Shown here piece after piece: positions 9,048 through 17,338 of a stretch of 40,266 nt of DNA (its first letter is position 1; every line of letters starts with the position of its first letter). Where the stretch lies: positions 1-40,266 of the forward strand of contig JAHALQ010000013.1 of the NCBI GenBank assembly GCA_018362935.1, given 5' to 3'. This stretch comes from Pseudomonadota bacterium (GTDB lineage Bacteria > Pseudomonadota > Alphaproteobacteria > RF32 > CAG-239). Made by a program: the position numbers and the translations under genes. The notes under the pieces are model-generated. The model was not told the origin of the DNA, ran no database searches, and saw only the letters and a program-made list of their open reading frames with translations.

Positions 9048-11423
9048 TTAAGACGGTTTGGGCGGGGATTTGACCGAATCCAACTCCATATAAACCGTTT
9101 GCTGAGGGTAGGGTATATTAATTGCTAAATCGCGGAAACGGCTGACGATTTTCTGGCGAAGGTCATTGGAAATGGCAGAGCGCTTGAAAACGTCGGCGGT
9201 AAAGCAATTAAGTTGAAACTCAAGGCTGCTGTCGCCAAGATTGTTAAAGCTGACCGATGGTGCCGGGGTTGTCAGGACATCAGCGTTGGAAGCGGCAATT
9301 TCCAGAAGCGTCTGTTTGACTTTTTCGATATCGCTTTTATAGTCGACGCCGACTTTGATAACCACACGGCCGGTGCGACCGTAGTAAGTGTAATTAATCA
9401 GGCTTTTGGAAAGGATGTCGGAATTGGGGATGATGACGGTCGATTTGTCCCAGGTTTCAAGCTCGGTCGAGCGCATGTTTATTTGTCGGACAATACCCTC
9501 CTGACCGTTAATAATGACCCAGTCGCCGATTTTAATCGGCCGTTCCCATAAGATTGTCATACCGGCGGCAAGGTTGCTGACCATATTCTGCAAACCGAGG
9601 CCGACCCCGAAAGACAAAGCACCGGCGATGATGGTAATGCTGCTGAGGCTGCCGCCCATGACGGCAATTGCCAGTATGCCGGATATGATAAACCCGAGAA
9701 ACCCGATGGAAGACACGACGGAGTTGCGGACGCCGTCGTTCATTTCTATTTTGCTGAGCTTGCCGCTGATAAAACTGTTTTTCAACATTTTAAACAGGGA
9801 CAAAAGGATAAAGAAACTGATTAACCCGAGAAGGATTGAAGTGATTGAGATGCGGATGCCGCCGATGTTAAATCCGACCAGAAAACTTTTGACGCGGGCC
9901 AGCAGCAAATCGACCGAAACGCCCCATACCGCCAGCAGGGTCAGAATGCCGAAAATCCAAATAACAGGAGTCAGCAGCAGGCCAAACCAGAATTCGGTTT
10001 TGACCAGAGTGCGGCGGTTGATGCGGAATGTGCGAATCCAAAAGCGCAACAGCAGAATTCGGTGGAAAAGGCCGCGAATCAGGTTGTCGACAATGTAAAA
10101 AACTCCGATGACAACCGCGGAAACAATCGAACGGTTGATAATGTATTCCGAAAGGCGGATGTAGCCGAACAAGGACAGGATAAAAGCAATACTCATGGCG
10201 AAAGCGATAAAAAAGCTGATTTTGGAGTTGGTGCTCAGCTGGGCGACCGGCGTATCCTCGGTTATTTCCTCATCAGAGAGGGTTTTGTTGTCATATAAGG
10301 CTTTGCGTGCGACCAGTATAACGCAGAAAGCCTTGACGGCATTGCCGAAAATTTTGAGCGAATAAATGATTGAGCTGTCATAATCCATTTGGCCGGCCAA
10401 GGTCTGGAAGAAAGAAACGATGCAAATGGCCGCCGCCGAAAAAATCAGCGAGGAACTGATAGATTTTGCCCGGTTGTCTTTGACTTCTATTATCCGCCAT
10501 TTGCCGTTAAACGGCGTAAAGGTTACTTTGACGACGGCTTTGGACAGGTAGTAATAAAGCAGATACAGCGCGGCGGTATTTAAAAGCAGCCCGAATGAGC
10601 CGGTATTAATCAGGGAATTGTTTTTTTGCCAGAACAAGAATGCGCCGATGATTGCCGCGGGGATAGCACCGCGGGCAATAAACATCCAGACCGCCGCTTT
10701 GACTTTTTGGGAATAATCCGGGCGTTCGACGGCTTCCTGATAACCGAAAAGCTTTTTAATGCGGCGGCTGAGCAGGTATGCGGCAATCAGCGCAGCCAGC
10801 ATGGCGGCGGCAACGCCGAGAATGTTGTTGTTGACGGTGGTCTGGCGTTCGGCGGACAATCCGTTATACCAGCTCAGGGGAGATTTGGCGAGTTCATACA
10901 AAAAACCGGCGAAGGTACCGAGCGACTGCAAAAATTCCTGCGGGTGCAAAATGGAGCTTTGCTTGACTAATATATTGTTAAGAAGACGGCGGTTGCGCAG
11001 TTTGAGAATCAGCGCGTTGATCTCGTCGATTTTGGCGGAAAGAAGGTCAAGCTGGGCTATTTGCGCTTTATTGGCGTCAACTTCGGCGGTGAATTCTTTG
11101 CGTTGGCGGCTTATGGCTGCCGGTTCGGTTCCTTTTTCAGGCGCTTCGCCAAGCGCGTTCAGTTTTTTTTGTGCGGAATCCTGAGCGGCGGCATAGCGCT
11201 GGCGCGATTTATTGAGGCTTTCCTGAATTTGCGAAAGCTGTTGGACATAATCGGCGGTTTGTTCTTTATCCGCTTTGCCGGAATTGAGCCGGGCCGTCAT
11301 GGCGTTCAGCTGTTTGTCGGTTTGATTGAAATTAATTTCGGCAAAATTGTCTTCCGGCGTCTGTGACTGTACGGGGGCGGCAAATGACAGAAAAACGAGC
11401 AATAACAGAATGTATTTCGGCAT
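9048..11423 (-). CDS. Large MscS-family mechanosensitive ion channel
   Basis: 791 aa. A signal peptide (MPKYILLLLVFLSFAAPVQS) is followed by a coiled-coil-rich periplasmic domain (about 22-150) with a KefA-like pattern. About eight to ten membrane helices follow, then the MscS pore helix and beta domain (about 590-700; GALSFGVGLGLQNMVSNLAAG, quoted in part, then ERPIKIGDWV). It would release solutes on hypo-osmotic shock. It lies convergent to opgH with only 10 bp between the stop codons. Since osmoregulated glucans also respond to medium osmolarity, the neighbourhood is functionally coherent, although the two transcription units are separate. It belongs to the MscK/MscM-like large MscS group; the exact type is unclear. 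Confidence 0.88.
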   Translation of the reverse strand: MPKYILLLLVFLSFAAPVQSQTPEDNFAEINFNQTDKQLNAMTARLNSGKADKEQTADYVQQLSQIQESLNKSRQRYAAAQDSAQKKLNALGEAPEKGTEPAAISRQRKEFTAEVDANKAQIAQLDLLSAKIDEINALILKLRNRRLLNNILVKQSSILHPQEFLQSLGTFAGFLYELAKSPLSWYNGLSAERQTTVNNNILGVAAAMLAALIAAYLLSRRIKKLFGYQEAVERPDYSQKVKAAVWMFIARGAIPAAIIGAFLFWQKNNSLINTGSFGLLLNTAALYLLYYYLSKAVVKVTFTPFNGKWRIIEVKDNRAKSISSSLIFSAAAICIVSFFQTLAGQMDYDSSIIYSLKIFGNAVKAFCVILVARKALYDNKTLSDEEITEDTPVAQLSTNSKISFFIAFAMSIAFILSLFGYIRLSEYIINRSIVSAVVIGVFYIVDNLIRGLFHRILLLRFWIRTFRINRRTLVKTEFWFGLLLTPVIWIFGILTLLAVWGVSVDLLLARVKSFLVGFNIGGIRISITSILLGLISFFILLSLFKMLKNSFISGKLSKIEMNDGVRNSVVSSIGFLGFIISGILAIAVMGGSLSSITIIAGALSFGVGLGLQNMVSNLAAGMTILWERPIKIGDWVIINGQEGIVRQINMRSTELETWDKSTVIIPNSDILSKSLINYTYYGRTGRVVIKVGVDYKSDIEKVKQTLLEIAASNADVLTTPAPSVSFNNLGDSSLEFQLNCFTADVFKRSAISNDLRQKIVSRFRDLAINIPYPQQTVYMELDSVKSPPKPS

Positions 11424-11515
11424 GATATTTCCTCAAATTGACATATGCCCAAATATGGGAATGATTTGAAAATAATCAAGAGCGCGGCGCGAAGGCTCAG
11501 CGTTCGAAGTTACAC

Positions 11516-11542
11516 AAAAAACACCCTTTCGGGTGTTTTTTT
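11516..11542. terminator. Bidirectional Rho-independent terminator
   Basis: A short stem ACACCC-TTTC-GGGTGT with an A-run on the left and a T-run on the right. It lies 12 bp beyond the dxs stop codon, so it terminates dxs on the minus strand; the symmetrical tracts would also stop plus-strand transcription. Confidence 0.85.
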
Positions 11543-11553
11543 ATTAATTAAAA

Positions 11554-13305
11554 TCAGCGGAGAGCCAAGATGTCTGCCGTAATCTGTTCTGGTGTCAGGC
11601 GGTAGCGCCGGTAAAGCTGTTCGAGCGGAACGCGGTCGGTAAATTCTTTTCGGGCGCCGCGGTTGAGCACTTTTATGTCATCTGTTCCGTAAAAACGGGC
11701 AACTTTTTCTCCAAAACCGCCGTCCAGGACGCCGTCTTCCAGAGTAACGACAATGCGGTGGTCTTGCTTAAGGCGGTTGAGGAGCTGTTCATCCAGTCCG
11801 GTGATGTAACGCGGATTGACAAGGGTTGCCTCAATGCCGTGCAAACGCAGGCTGTCCGCAACCTGTTGTCCAAGGCTGAAGAAGCTGCCCAAAGCAAGAA
11901 TTGCAACTTCGCTGCCTTGGCGGACAATTTGAGAAGTATTGAGCTTATCATAATTCGTGTCAACTTTTTCAGATGCCGAAATGACCGTCGCCGGAACGCG
12001 GATAACGACGGGATGTTTTGTTTGTTCAAGCCCCCATTCGAGCATGGAAAGATATTCCTGTTTGGTGGCCGGAGCAAGGTAGACAATATTGGGAATATTT
12101 GAAATTAACGGAATGTCAAAACAGCCGAGATGCGTGGCATCCATGCCGGAGATACCGCCGGAAAATACCAGAATGACCGCCGGATTGTTATTGATTGCCA
12201 AATCCTGCGAGAGCTGGTCGTAGGTTCTCTGAACAAAGGAACTCCAGACGCAGAAAACCGGTTTGCATCCGCCCTTGGCCAACGCCGAGCTAAAGGCGAC
12301 GGCGTGTTCTTCGGCAATGCCGACGTCTACGTAATTTTGCCCAAGCTGACGCCTTTTTTCCGGCGTAAAGCCAAAAGCGCCCGGTGTTCCGGCGGAGATG
12401 ACGACAATGTCCTTATCGCTCTTGAGTCTGTTGTTCAGATAATTAAAAGTAATATCGTTATAATTCTCACTGTTGTCAAAAGTTACGGTATTTTCACCGG
12501 TTTTGATGTCAAAGGGCAAATTCCAGTGCCATTTTTCCCTGTTGTCTTCAGCCGGCTGCCAGCCTTTGCCTTTTTGGGTATGAATATGGACAACGGTTGG
12601 GCGCGGCGTGTCTTTGACCTGTGACAAAGTTTCAACCATGCGGGCGACGGAATTACCTTCCTCAACATAGAGATAATCAAAACCGAGCACCTTGAACATA
12701 TTACATTCGGCTTTGCCGCCGGTTTGGCGCAACAGGTGCAGGTTGGCGTATATGCCGCCGTGATTTTCGGCAATCGACATTTCGTTGTCATTGACGATGA
12801 TAATTATGTTGCTGTTGAGGACAGCCGCATTGCTGAGGCCTTCAAGCGCTTCGCCGCCGGACAGCGAACCGTCGCCGATAAGGGCAATAATATTGTTTTT
12901 TTCATTTTTGAGGTCGCGGGCTTTGGCTAATCCGCAGGCAAGGCTGACCGACGTCGAAGTATGGCCAACGATAAAAAAGTCATGTTCGCTTTCGGCCGGA
13001 TTGGTATAACCGGAAATCTCGGAAAATTTTTCACCATTAATGAAGCCGTCTTTGCGGCCGGTCAAGATTTTATGCGGGTAGCATTGGTGCGAAACATCGT
13101 AGACAATCTTGTCACGCGGAGAATCAAAAACATAATGCAGAGCAACGGTGGTTTCGACAATGCCGAGGTTGGGGCCGACATGTCCGCCGATTTTGCTGTC
13201 GCGGTTGAGAATTGCCGCACGGATTTCATCGGACAAAGCCTCCAGTTCGGGAAGCTTAAAATTCTTTATATCTGCCGGTGAATTAATTTTGTCGAGGTAG
13301 GTCAT
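11554..13305 (-). CDS. dxs: 1-deoxy-D-xylulose-5-phosphate synthase
   Basis: 583 aa, somewhat shorter than the usual 620-640 aa. It condenses pyruvate and glyceraldehyde 3-phosphate to DXP, the first step of the non-mevalonate isoprenoid pathway, using thiamine diphosphate. Visible elements are GGHVGPNLGIVE (about 40-51), YDVSHQCYPHKILTGR (about 69-84), GHTSTSVS (about 114-121), the ThDP motif GDGSLSGGEALEGLSNA with VNDNEMSI (about 144-177), the catalytic-Glu region DVGIAEEHAVAFSSALA in the pyrimidine domain, and a C-terminal transketolase domain. The variant YDVSHQCYPHK differs from the common DVGHQSYPHK, and the short length fits the compact Dxs subgroup. It could be a second, diverged copy; only the whole genome can tell. 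Confidence 0.88.
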   Translation of the reverse strand: MTYLDKINSPADIKNFKLPELEALSDEIRAAILNRDSKIGGHVGPNLGIVETTVALHYVFDSPRDKIVYDVSHQCYPHKILTGRKDGFINGEKFSEISGYTNPAESEHDFFIVGHTSTSVSLACGLAKARDLKNEKNNIIALIGDGSLSGGEALEGLSNAAVLNSNIIIIVNDNEMSIAENHGGIYANLHLLRQTGGKAECNMFKVLGFDYLYVEEGNSVARMVETLSQVKDTPRPTVVHIHTQKGKGWQPAEDNREKWHWNLPFDIKTGENTVTFDNSENYNDITFNYLNNRLKSDKDIVVISAGTPGAFGFTPEKRRQLGQNYVDVGIAEEHAVAFSSALAKGGCKPVFCVWSSFVQRTYDQLSQDLAINNNPAVILVFSGGISGMDATHLGCFDIPLISNIPNIVYLAPATKQEYLSMLEWGLEQTKHPVVIRVPATVISASEKVDTNYDKLNTSQIVRQGSEVAILALGSFFSLGQQVADSLRLHGIEATLVNPRYITGLDEQLLNRLKQDHRIVVTLEDGVLDGGFGEKVARFYGTDDIKVLNRGARKEFTDRVPLEQLYRRYRLTPEQITADILALR

Positions 13306-13411
13306 GGTATCTCCTGTCTGTTATAACGAATCGAATTAGGGATATCATAAACTTTAGAGCTAGCTTTAAGTCAAGCATTTTTTTAATTTAAAATTTCGCA
13401 GGTTTTCCGGA

Positions 13412-13446
13412 TAAAAAAATTCCCTTCATCGGTTGATGGAGGGAAT
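13412..13446 (-). terminator. Rho-independent terminator of the LEA-like gene
   Basis: On the minus strand, an AATTCCCTCCATC / GATGAAGGGAATT stem-loop is followed by a run of T, 17 bp after the stop codon at 13464. It separates this gene from dxs. Confidence 0.88.
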
Positions 13447-13463
13447 TGTGGACAGATAAATAA

Positions 13464-14120
13464 TTAATAACCGGCGCGATTTTCGCGGCGGGCGGCGTCA
13501 CGGTTGTATTGTGGATTATAATTGCCGTCATTGTCATCGACATCAATTTCAATTTCTTCATCGTCTTCTTCGGTAACAGCGTCGGCTGCATTTCCGGCAG
13601 CGTCTTTGGTCGCTTCCCAGGCGTCGCTGCTGACTTCCTTGGTTTTATCCCAGGCTTTGGAAGCTCCGTCTTTAGTGGCTTCCCAGGCATCGCTGCTGAC
13701 TTCTTTGGTTTTGTCCCAGGCTTTGCCTGACGCATCTTTGGTTGCTTCCCAGGCGTCGCCTGATTTTTCAGCTATGGTATCGCCGGCTTTGGAAGCGGTG
13801 TCTTTGGTTGATTCCCAAGCATTGCTGCCGGCCTGTTTGGTTTCATTCCAAGAGGTGTCACTGTTGCTGTATGTATTGTTGTCTGCCATCTTTAATTCTC
13901 CATGATTTAAATTAAAAGCGCCCTGATTGGAAGAGGCTGCCGGAGTGCGGCGGGCGTTGTTGTTTGTTTGTACGTTATCGGCAGCTCCGGTTCGCGCTGC
14001 CCCGGCATCCTGATTGATTGTTCCTGACGGAGTGCCGGTATTGTCAAAAAAGGCAATGCCGATTAAAGCAAGAATGATAATCAGAGCCGCGTAAAATACG
14101 TATCGTGTTGTTGTACTCAT
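13464..14120 (-). CDS. Membrane-anchored LEA-like repeat protein
   Basis: 218 aa. One N-terminal membrane helix (about residues 8-25) is followed by a low-complexity Asn/Ala/Thr linker and then tandem 11-residue-type amphipathic repeats: variants of SDAWEATKD and SKAWDKTKEV occur in alternation at about residues 100-175. The C-terminus is an acidic stretch (EEDDEEIEIDVDD) and a basic tail. The repeats resemble the Ala/Lys/Thr/Asp repeats of group-3 LEA and related desiccation or stress proteins. The anchor suggests display in the periplasm or at the membrane. At DNA level the repeats are also near-identical, so copy number may vary between strains. Function is not established. Confidence 0.75.
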   Translation of the reverse strand: MSTTTRYVFYAALIIILALIGIAFFDNTGTPSGTINQDAGAARTGAADNVQTNNNARRTPAASSNQGAFNLNHGELKMADNNTYSNSDTSWNETKQAGSNAWESTKDTASKAGDTIAEKSGDAWEATKDASGKAWDKTKEVSSDAWEATKDGASKAWDKTKEVSSDAWEATKDAAGNAADAVTEEDDEEIEIDVDDNDGNYNPQYNRDAARRENRAGY

Positions 14121-14280
14121 CGTACTCTCCTTAACAATTGTTACTCATGAGAAAATAATCATTTCAGGCCGGCTTTAAATAATACTTTTAGGCATTAAAA
14201 GCGTTATTTACAAATGAAGTATGACCGGCAGACGTATGGCGGTATGTAAAAAAGGAAAATAAAGGGCAGGTACAGCCTTT

Positions 14281-14526
14281 TTATGATTTTATGTCGGTTT
14301 CGGCTCTGCGGATGACTTCTTTGAGGTCAATACCGACGGCAGACGCTACCATCATTAACGTGCGTAATGTCGGGCTGTTTTGTTTTTTGACCAGAAGAGT
14401 AATTGCCGTGCGGCTGATTCCGGTCTCTTTGGATATGCGCAATTTGGTAATTTTGCGCTTAATCCGTTCTTGTTCCAGAATTTCAACTACTCTTTGGGAT
14501 AATTTTTCCGCGTCTTCTCTATTCAT
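14281..14526 (-). CDS. Small XRE/Cro-type HTH regulator
   Basis: 81 aa. A helix-turn-helix of the Cro/CI type is visible at about residues 27-65 (LRISKETGISRTAITLLVKKQ, quoted in part, then PTLRTLMMVASAVGIDL). It has nothing else beyond an N-terminal helix. It is divergent from the YrbL-like gene at 14622, and the intergenic region has an 18-bp palindrome that overlaps a good -10 box. It probably represses its own and/or the neighbour's transcription. AGAGG precedes the ATG but is very close, so the exact start is slightly uncertain. Confidence 0.8.
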   Translation of the reverse strand: MNREDAEKLSQRVVEILEQERIKRKITKLRISKETGISRTAITLLVKKQNSPTLRTLMMVASAVGIDLKEVIRRAETDIKS

Positions 14527-14542
14527 GCCTCTACATTATTTG

Positions 14543-14578
14543 TTGACAATTTAGTTTTAAATGTAATTATAATTACAT
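14543..14578 (+). promoter_or_regulatory. Promoter with overlapping 18-bp palindromic operator
   Basis: TTGACA (14543-14548) and TATAAT (14568-14573) are separated by 19 bp and point to the YrbL-like gene. The -10 box sits inside the perfect palindrome ATGTAATTATAATTACAT (14561-14578). A dyad covering the -10 box, next to a divergent HTH gene, is the usual layout of a repressor operator. The binding protein is inferred to be the HTH product. Confidence 0.65.
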
Positions 14579-14621
14579 GTATTTTAAGCCCGACATATGC
14601 CGGGAACGGAAAGAGGAATGT

Positions 14622-15188
14622 ATGCTGATTTTGAGCAAATTTATCGGAAAAGGTGCAACGCGCATCTGCTTTGAGCATCCGCTATGTTCGGATAAATGTG
14701 TCAAAGTTATGGCGCGTTCTAAAAATGAGCGGCAGCTTTTCAGAGAGCTTCAGGTGTATTCTTTGGTCAAGGGGTATTTGAGCGAATATCTGCCGCGTTA
14801 CGAACCCCGGATTGTTAAGACAAATCTGGGGAAAGGCCTGGTGTGCGACTTGCTGCGCGATGATGACGGCAATTGTTCCCAAACGCTGGGGTCTTATCTG
14901 GCGGCCGGGGCGGTTGATGAAGAACTTATTGCTCAGATGTGGCATTTCAGTTACTGTCTGGCAGAGCATGATTTATTTTTTTATGATTTTAATTTGCAGA
15001 ATTTTGTCGTTCAGATCAAGGACGGGCATAAACTGCTGCGTTATACTGACTTGAAAAGCTACAACAATTATAAGTCCTGGACTTTTCTTAAATTGGAAAA
15101 AGTTCTGATTCCGCTCGCGCGGCAGTTGATGCTGCACCGCATAAAAAGATTGTTCCGTACGCTGGGAATTGATGTTTCAAAGGCCTGA
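14622..15188 (+). CDS. YrbL-family protein (PhoP regulatory network, kinase-like fold)
   Basis: 188 aa from the ATG at 14622, which has AAAGAGGA upstream; an in-frame ATG at 14577 overlaps the operator and is unlikely. The N-terminus LSKFIGKGATRICFEHPLC (quoted in part) resembles a glycine-rich nucleotide-binding loop. CVKVMAR contains the lysine-type beta-strand, and FYDFNLQNFVVQ matches the catalytic-loop region of the YrbL/protein-kinase-like fold, ending in LRYTDLKSY. The family is called PhoP-regulatory-network YrbL; its substrate is unknown. Control by the divergent HTH regulator is likely. Confidence 0.75.
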   Translation: MLILSKFIGKGATRICFEHPLCSDKCVKVMARSKNERQLFRELQVYSLVKGYLSEYLPRYEPRIVKTNLGKGLVCDLLRDDDGNCSQTLGSYLAAGAVDEELIAQMWHFSYCLAEHDLFFYDFNLQNFVVQIKDGHKLLRYTDLKSYNNYKSWTFLKLEKVLIPLARQLMLHRIKRLFRTLGIDVSKA

Positions 15189-15284
15189 TTCAGGCGGCCG
15201 CTGCTTTTTTCTCCTTATAATCTGTCAAAATGCGCTTATATCATTTCTGATTAATACGCAATTTAATTAGAAAGGATGATGCCA

Positions 15285-15857
15285 ATGAAATTCTGGATTC
15301 CGATTGTTGCTTTTGCCGCTTTGCTGTTGTATTGGGGCGTGGGCGGGGTTAACAGCCTGGTGCGCCAGGATGAGGAAGTCAATGCGGCCTGGGCGCAGGT
15401 TCAAAACCAGTATCAGCGCCGTATGGATTTAATTCCCAATCTGGTGTCAACCGTCAAAGGTTATGCCTCACACGAAAAAGAAACGCTGCAGGCGGTTATT
15501 GAAGCACGTGCCAACGCCACCAAGGTTTCGGTTAATCTGGACAATGCCAAACAATTCCAAGAATATATGAACGCGCAGAGCGGGCTGAGTTCGGCGCTTT
15601 CACGCCTGCTGGCGGTATCGGAAAATTATCCCAACCTCAAGGCCAACCAGAATTTTCTGGCGTTGCAGGATCAGCTTGAGGGAACAGAAAACCGTATTGC
15701 CGTGGCGCGGAAGGATTATATTGCCGTCGTCAGGGGATTTAATCAGAATGTGCGGACTTTTCCGGGGATAATCTGGGCGATGGTTTCCGGCTTGCGTGCC
15801 AAACCGGTGTTTGACGCTGCGGCAGATGCGCAAAGAGCACCTGTTGTGGCTTTTTAG
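15285..15857 (+). CDS. lemA: LemA family protein
   Basis: 190 aa (or 193 if translation starts at the ATG at 15276). An N-terminal membrane helix (about 3-20) leads into the conserved LemA sequence: VRQDEEVNAAWAQVQNQYQRR, shown in part, then DLIPNLVSTVKGYA and a C-terminal region with RIAVARKDYI and FNQNVRTFPG. LemA proteins are single-pass membrane proteins with an extracytoplasmic helical domain. The gene is followed after 10 bp by a TPM-domain gene, the classic lemA-TPM pair of Gram-negative bacteria. Molecular function is not established. Confidence 0.92.
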   Translation: MKFWIPIVAFAALLLYWGVGGVNSLVRQDEEVNAAWAQVQNQYQRRMDLIPNLVSTVKGYASHEKETLQAVIEARANATKVSVNLDNAKQFQEYMNAQSGLSSALSRLLAVSENYPNLKANQNFLALQDQLEGTENRIAVARKDYIAVVRGFNQNVRTFPGIIWAMVSGLRAKPVFDAAADAQRAPVVAF

Positions 15858-15867
15858 CGGGTGACAA

Positions 15868-16551
15868 ATGAAAAATATTGTTTTCCGGGTGTTATTTTTG
15901 TGGCTGATTGCTTTGCCTGTCTTTGCGGCGGAGGTTGATTTTCCGCCGCTGAGCGGGCAGGTTGTGGATGAGGCCGGCGTGTTGACGCCCGAAGAAAAGT
16001 CGCGGATTAAGCAGATTCTTTCTACAGATAAAGATAATCAGGTTGCGGTGGTCATACTTAAGGATTTGCGCGGGCAAAACGGGCGGGAATACGGCGTGGA
16101 ACTGGCGCGCCGCTGGCAGCTTGGTCAAAAAGGCAAAGATAACGGCGTGCTGATTTTGTTTTCGGTCAAAGACCGCTATGCCGGAATAGAGGTCGGTTAC
16201 GGTTTGGAAGGCACGCTGCCGGACAGCCTGGCCGGGCGGATTTTGCGCGAGGCGGTGTTTCCGCCGCTAAAGCGCAATCTTGATTACGGCGAAGCGGCGT
16301 TAAACGGGGCCTATGCGGTTATGACAGTCCTGAACGGCGGAAAACTAAAAGACGGTATGGCTGACGCGGAAGAACCTTTCGGCGACGCTTTGTCAACTCT
16401 GATTGCTCTGATTGTAGTTTATTTGGTGTTGACGGGACGAATGCATCCGGGACTGGCCAGAGGCGGCTTTTTCAGACGCGGCGGCTCCGGCGGAGGCTTT
16501 TGGGGAGGCGGCGGCGGTTTCGGCGGCGGTGGAGCAGGCGGACGATTTTAG
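15868..16551 (+). CDS. TPM-domain membrane protein (YgcG family)
   Basis: 227 aa: a signal peptide (about 1-20), a TPM domain (about 25-150; PPLSGQVVDEAGVLTPEEK, QVAVVILKDLRG, RRWQLGQKGKDNGVLIL, EVGYGLEGTLPD), one membrane helix (about 175-192) and a Gly/Phe-rich C-terminal tail of SGGG and GGGGFGGGG repeats. This is the standard YgcG/TPM-phosphatase-like arrangement, and it is paired with lemA. TPM domains in plants act in photosystem II repair, but the bacterial role is unclear. It is the last chromosomal core-type gene before the AT-rich accessory region. Confidence 0.92.
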   Translation: MKNIVFRVLFLWLIALPVFAAEVDFPPLSGQVVDEAGVLTPEEKSRIKQILSTDKDNQVAVVILKDLRGQNGREYGVELARRWQLGQKGKDNGVLILFSVKDRYAGIEVGYGLEGTLPDSLAGRILREAVFPPLKRNLDYGEAALNGAYAVMTVLNGGKLKDGMADAEEPFGDALSTLIALIVVYLVLTGRMHPGLARGGFFRRGGSGGGFWGGGGGFGGGGAGGRF

Positions 16552-16688
16552 AGAGGTATTAGCAGGTATGCAAAAACAGGCGGATAAAAATTCCTTCCGT
16601 TTTAAATAACCAAATTGATTATTTCAGCGGGTGTTTCATGCTTTCGCATTGTATTGTTTGATTAAACCGATTGCATTTTAAAGTAATT

Positions 16689-17051
16689 ATGTATATAAGC
16701 CCCTTCATTAAATATAAAACCAACAATAATCATACATTTTTCATGGGAAACGATAAAATCGCCGTCGCCCTTGGATTGACGGTTAATTCCGCCAAAGAGG
16801 TGGTAAATGAAATTATCCGTGAGGGACGCTTTCTAAAATCCACGGATACACATGGCCGCAGAGCACTAAACCTCTCCGGCAAACCCTACTTAACCATCTC
16901 TTGCGTAGATTTAGGCAACATAGACAAACGCATCCAAGCCCGATAAGTCCTAAACTGCCAAAGCAACGCCGAATACTATAAACAACAATACGAACTTGAA
17001 AAAGCAGATAGTTCAATGGTTTTATCATTGATTGGATATTTTAATCTATAG
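16689..17051 (+). pseudogene. Remnant of an HTH-containing gene with in-frame stop
   Basis: The frame from 16689 encodes a winged-helix-like segment (NDKIAVALGLTVNSAKEVVNE... EGRFLKS... RALNLSGKPY). It stops at TAA 16944-16946 and then continues in the same frame for 34 more coding-like codons (NAEYYKQQYELEKAD) to TAG 17049-17051. This looks like the 3' part of a replication- or partition-type HTH protein that has been cut off at the 5' end and interrupted. An intact 67- to 85-aa protein ending at 16946 is possible but less convincing. Confidence 0.45.
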
Positions 17052-17120
17052 GATGTTTCAATAAAGATACGGTTTCTTTCATATAATTCAGCAGAACTCA
17101 AAATTGTAATTAAAAACAAT

Positions 17121-17160
17121 AGCTTAATCCTAAATTTAAGCCCATTGCACGTTGTGGCTG
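17121..17160. repeat. Left copy of hairpin-plus-16-bp direct repeat
   Basis: A degenerate inverted repeat (GCTTAA ... TTTAAGC) is followed by TTGCACGTTGTGGCTG (17145-17160). The same 16 bp, again preceded by a TTTAAG-containing hairpin, occurs at 20722-20764 beyond the restriction-modification gene. The surrounding 17052-17338 interval is otherwise AT-rich and shows no convincing gene. Confidence 0.7.
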
Positions 17161-17338
17161 GAGACGTCTTGCGGTATTTGAGCTTATTTTATTTGTTTCG
17201 ACGTTAACCTGAGTTGAATTTTATAGAGATTAAATAATAAATTTTTATTATAGCATTCAACAACTTTAATACTTTTCTTGTATTTTTTGCGATATGAAGT
17301 AACCTAATATTCATGTTTACAGCCAATGCGAGAGAGCC

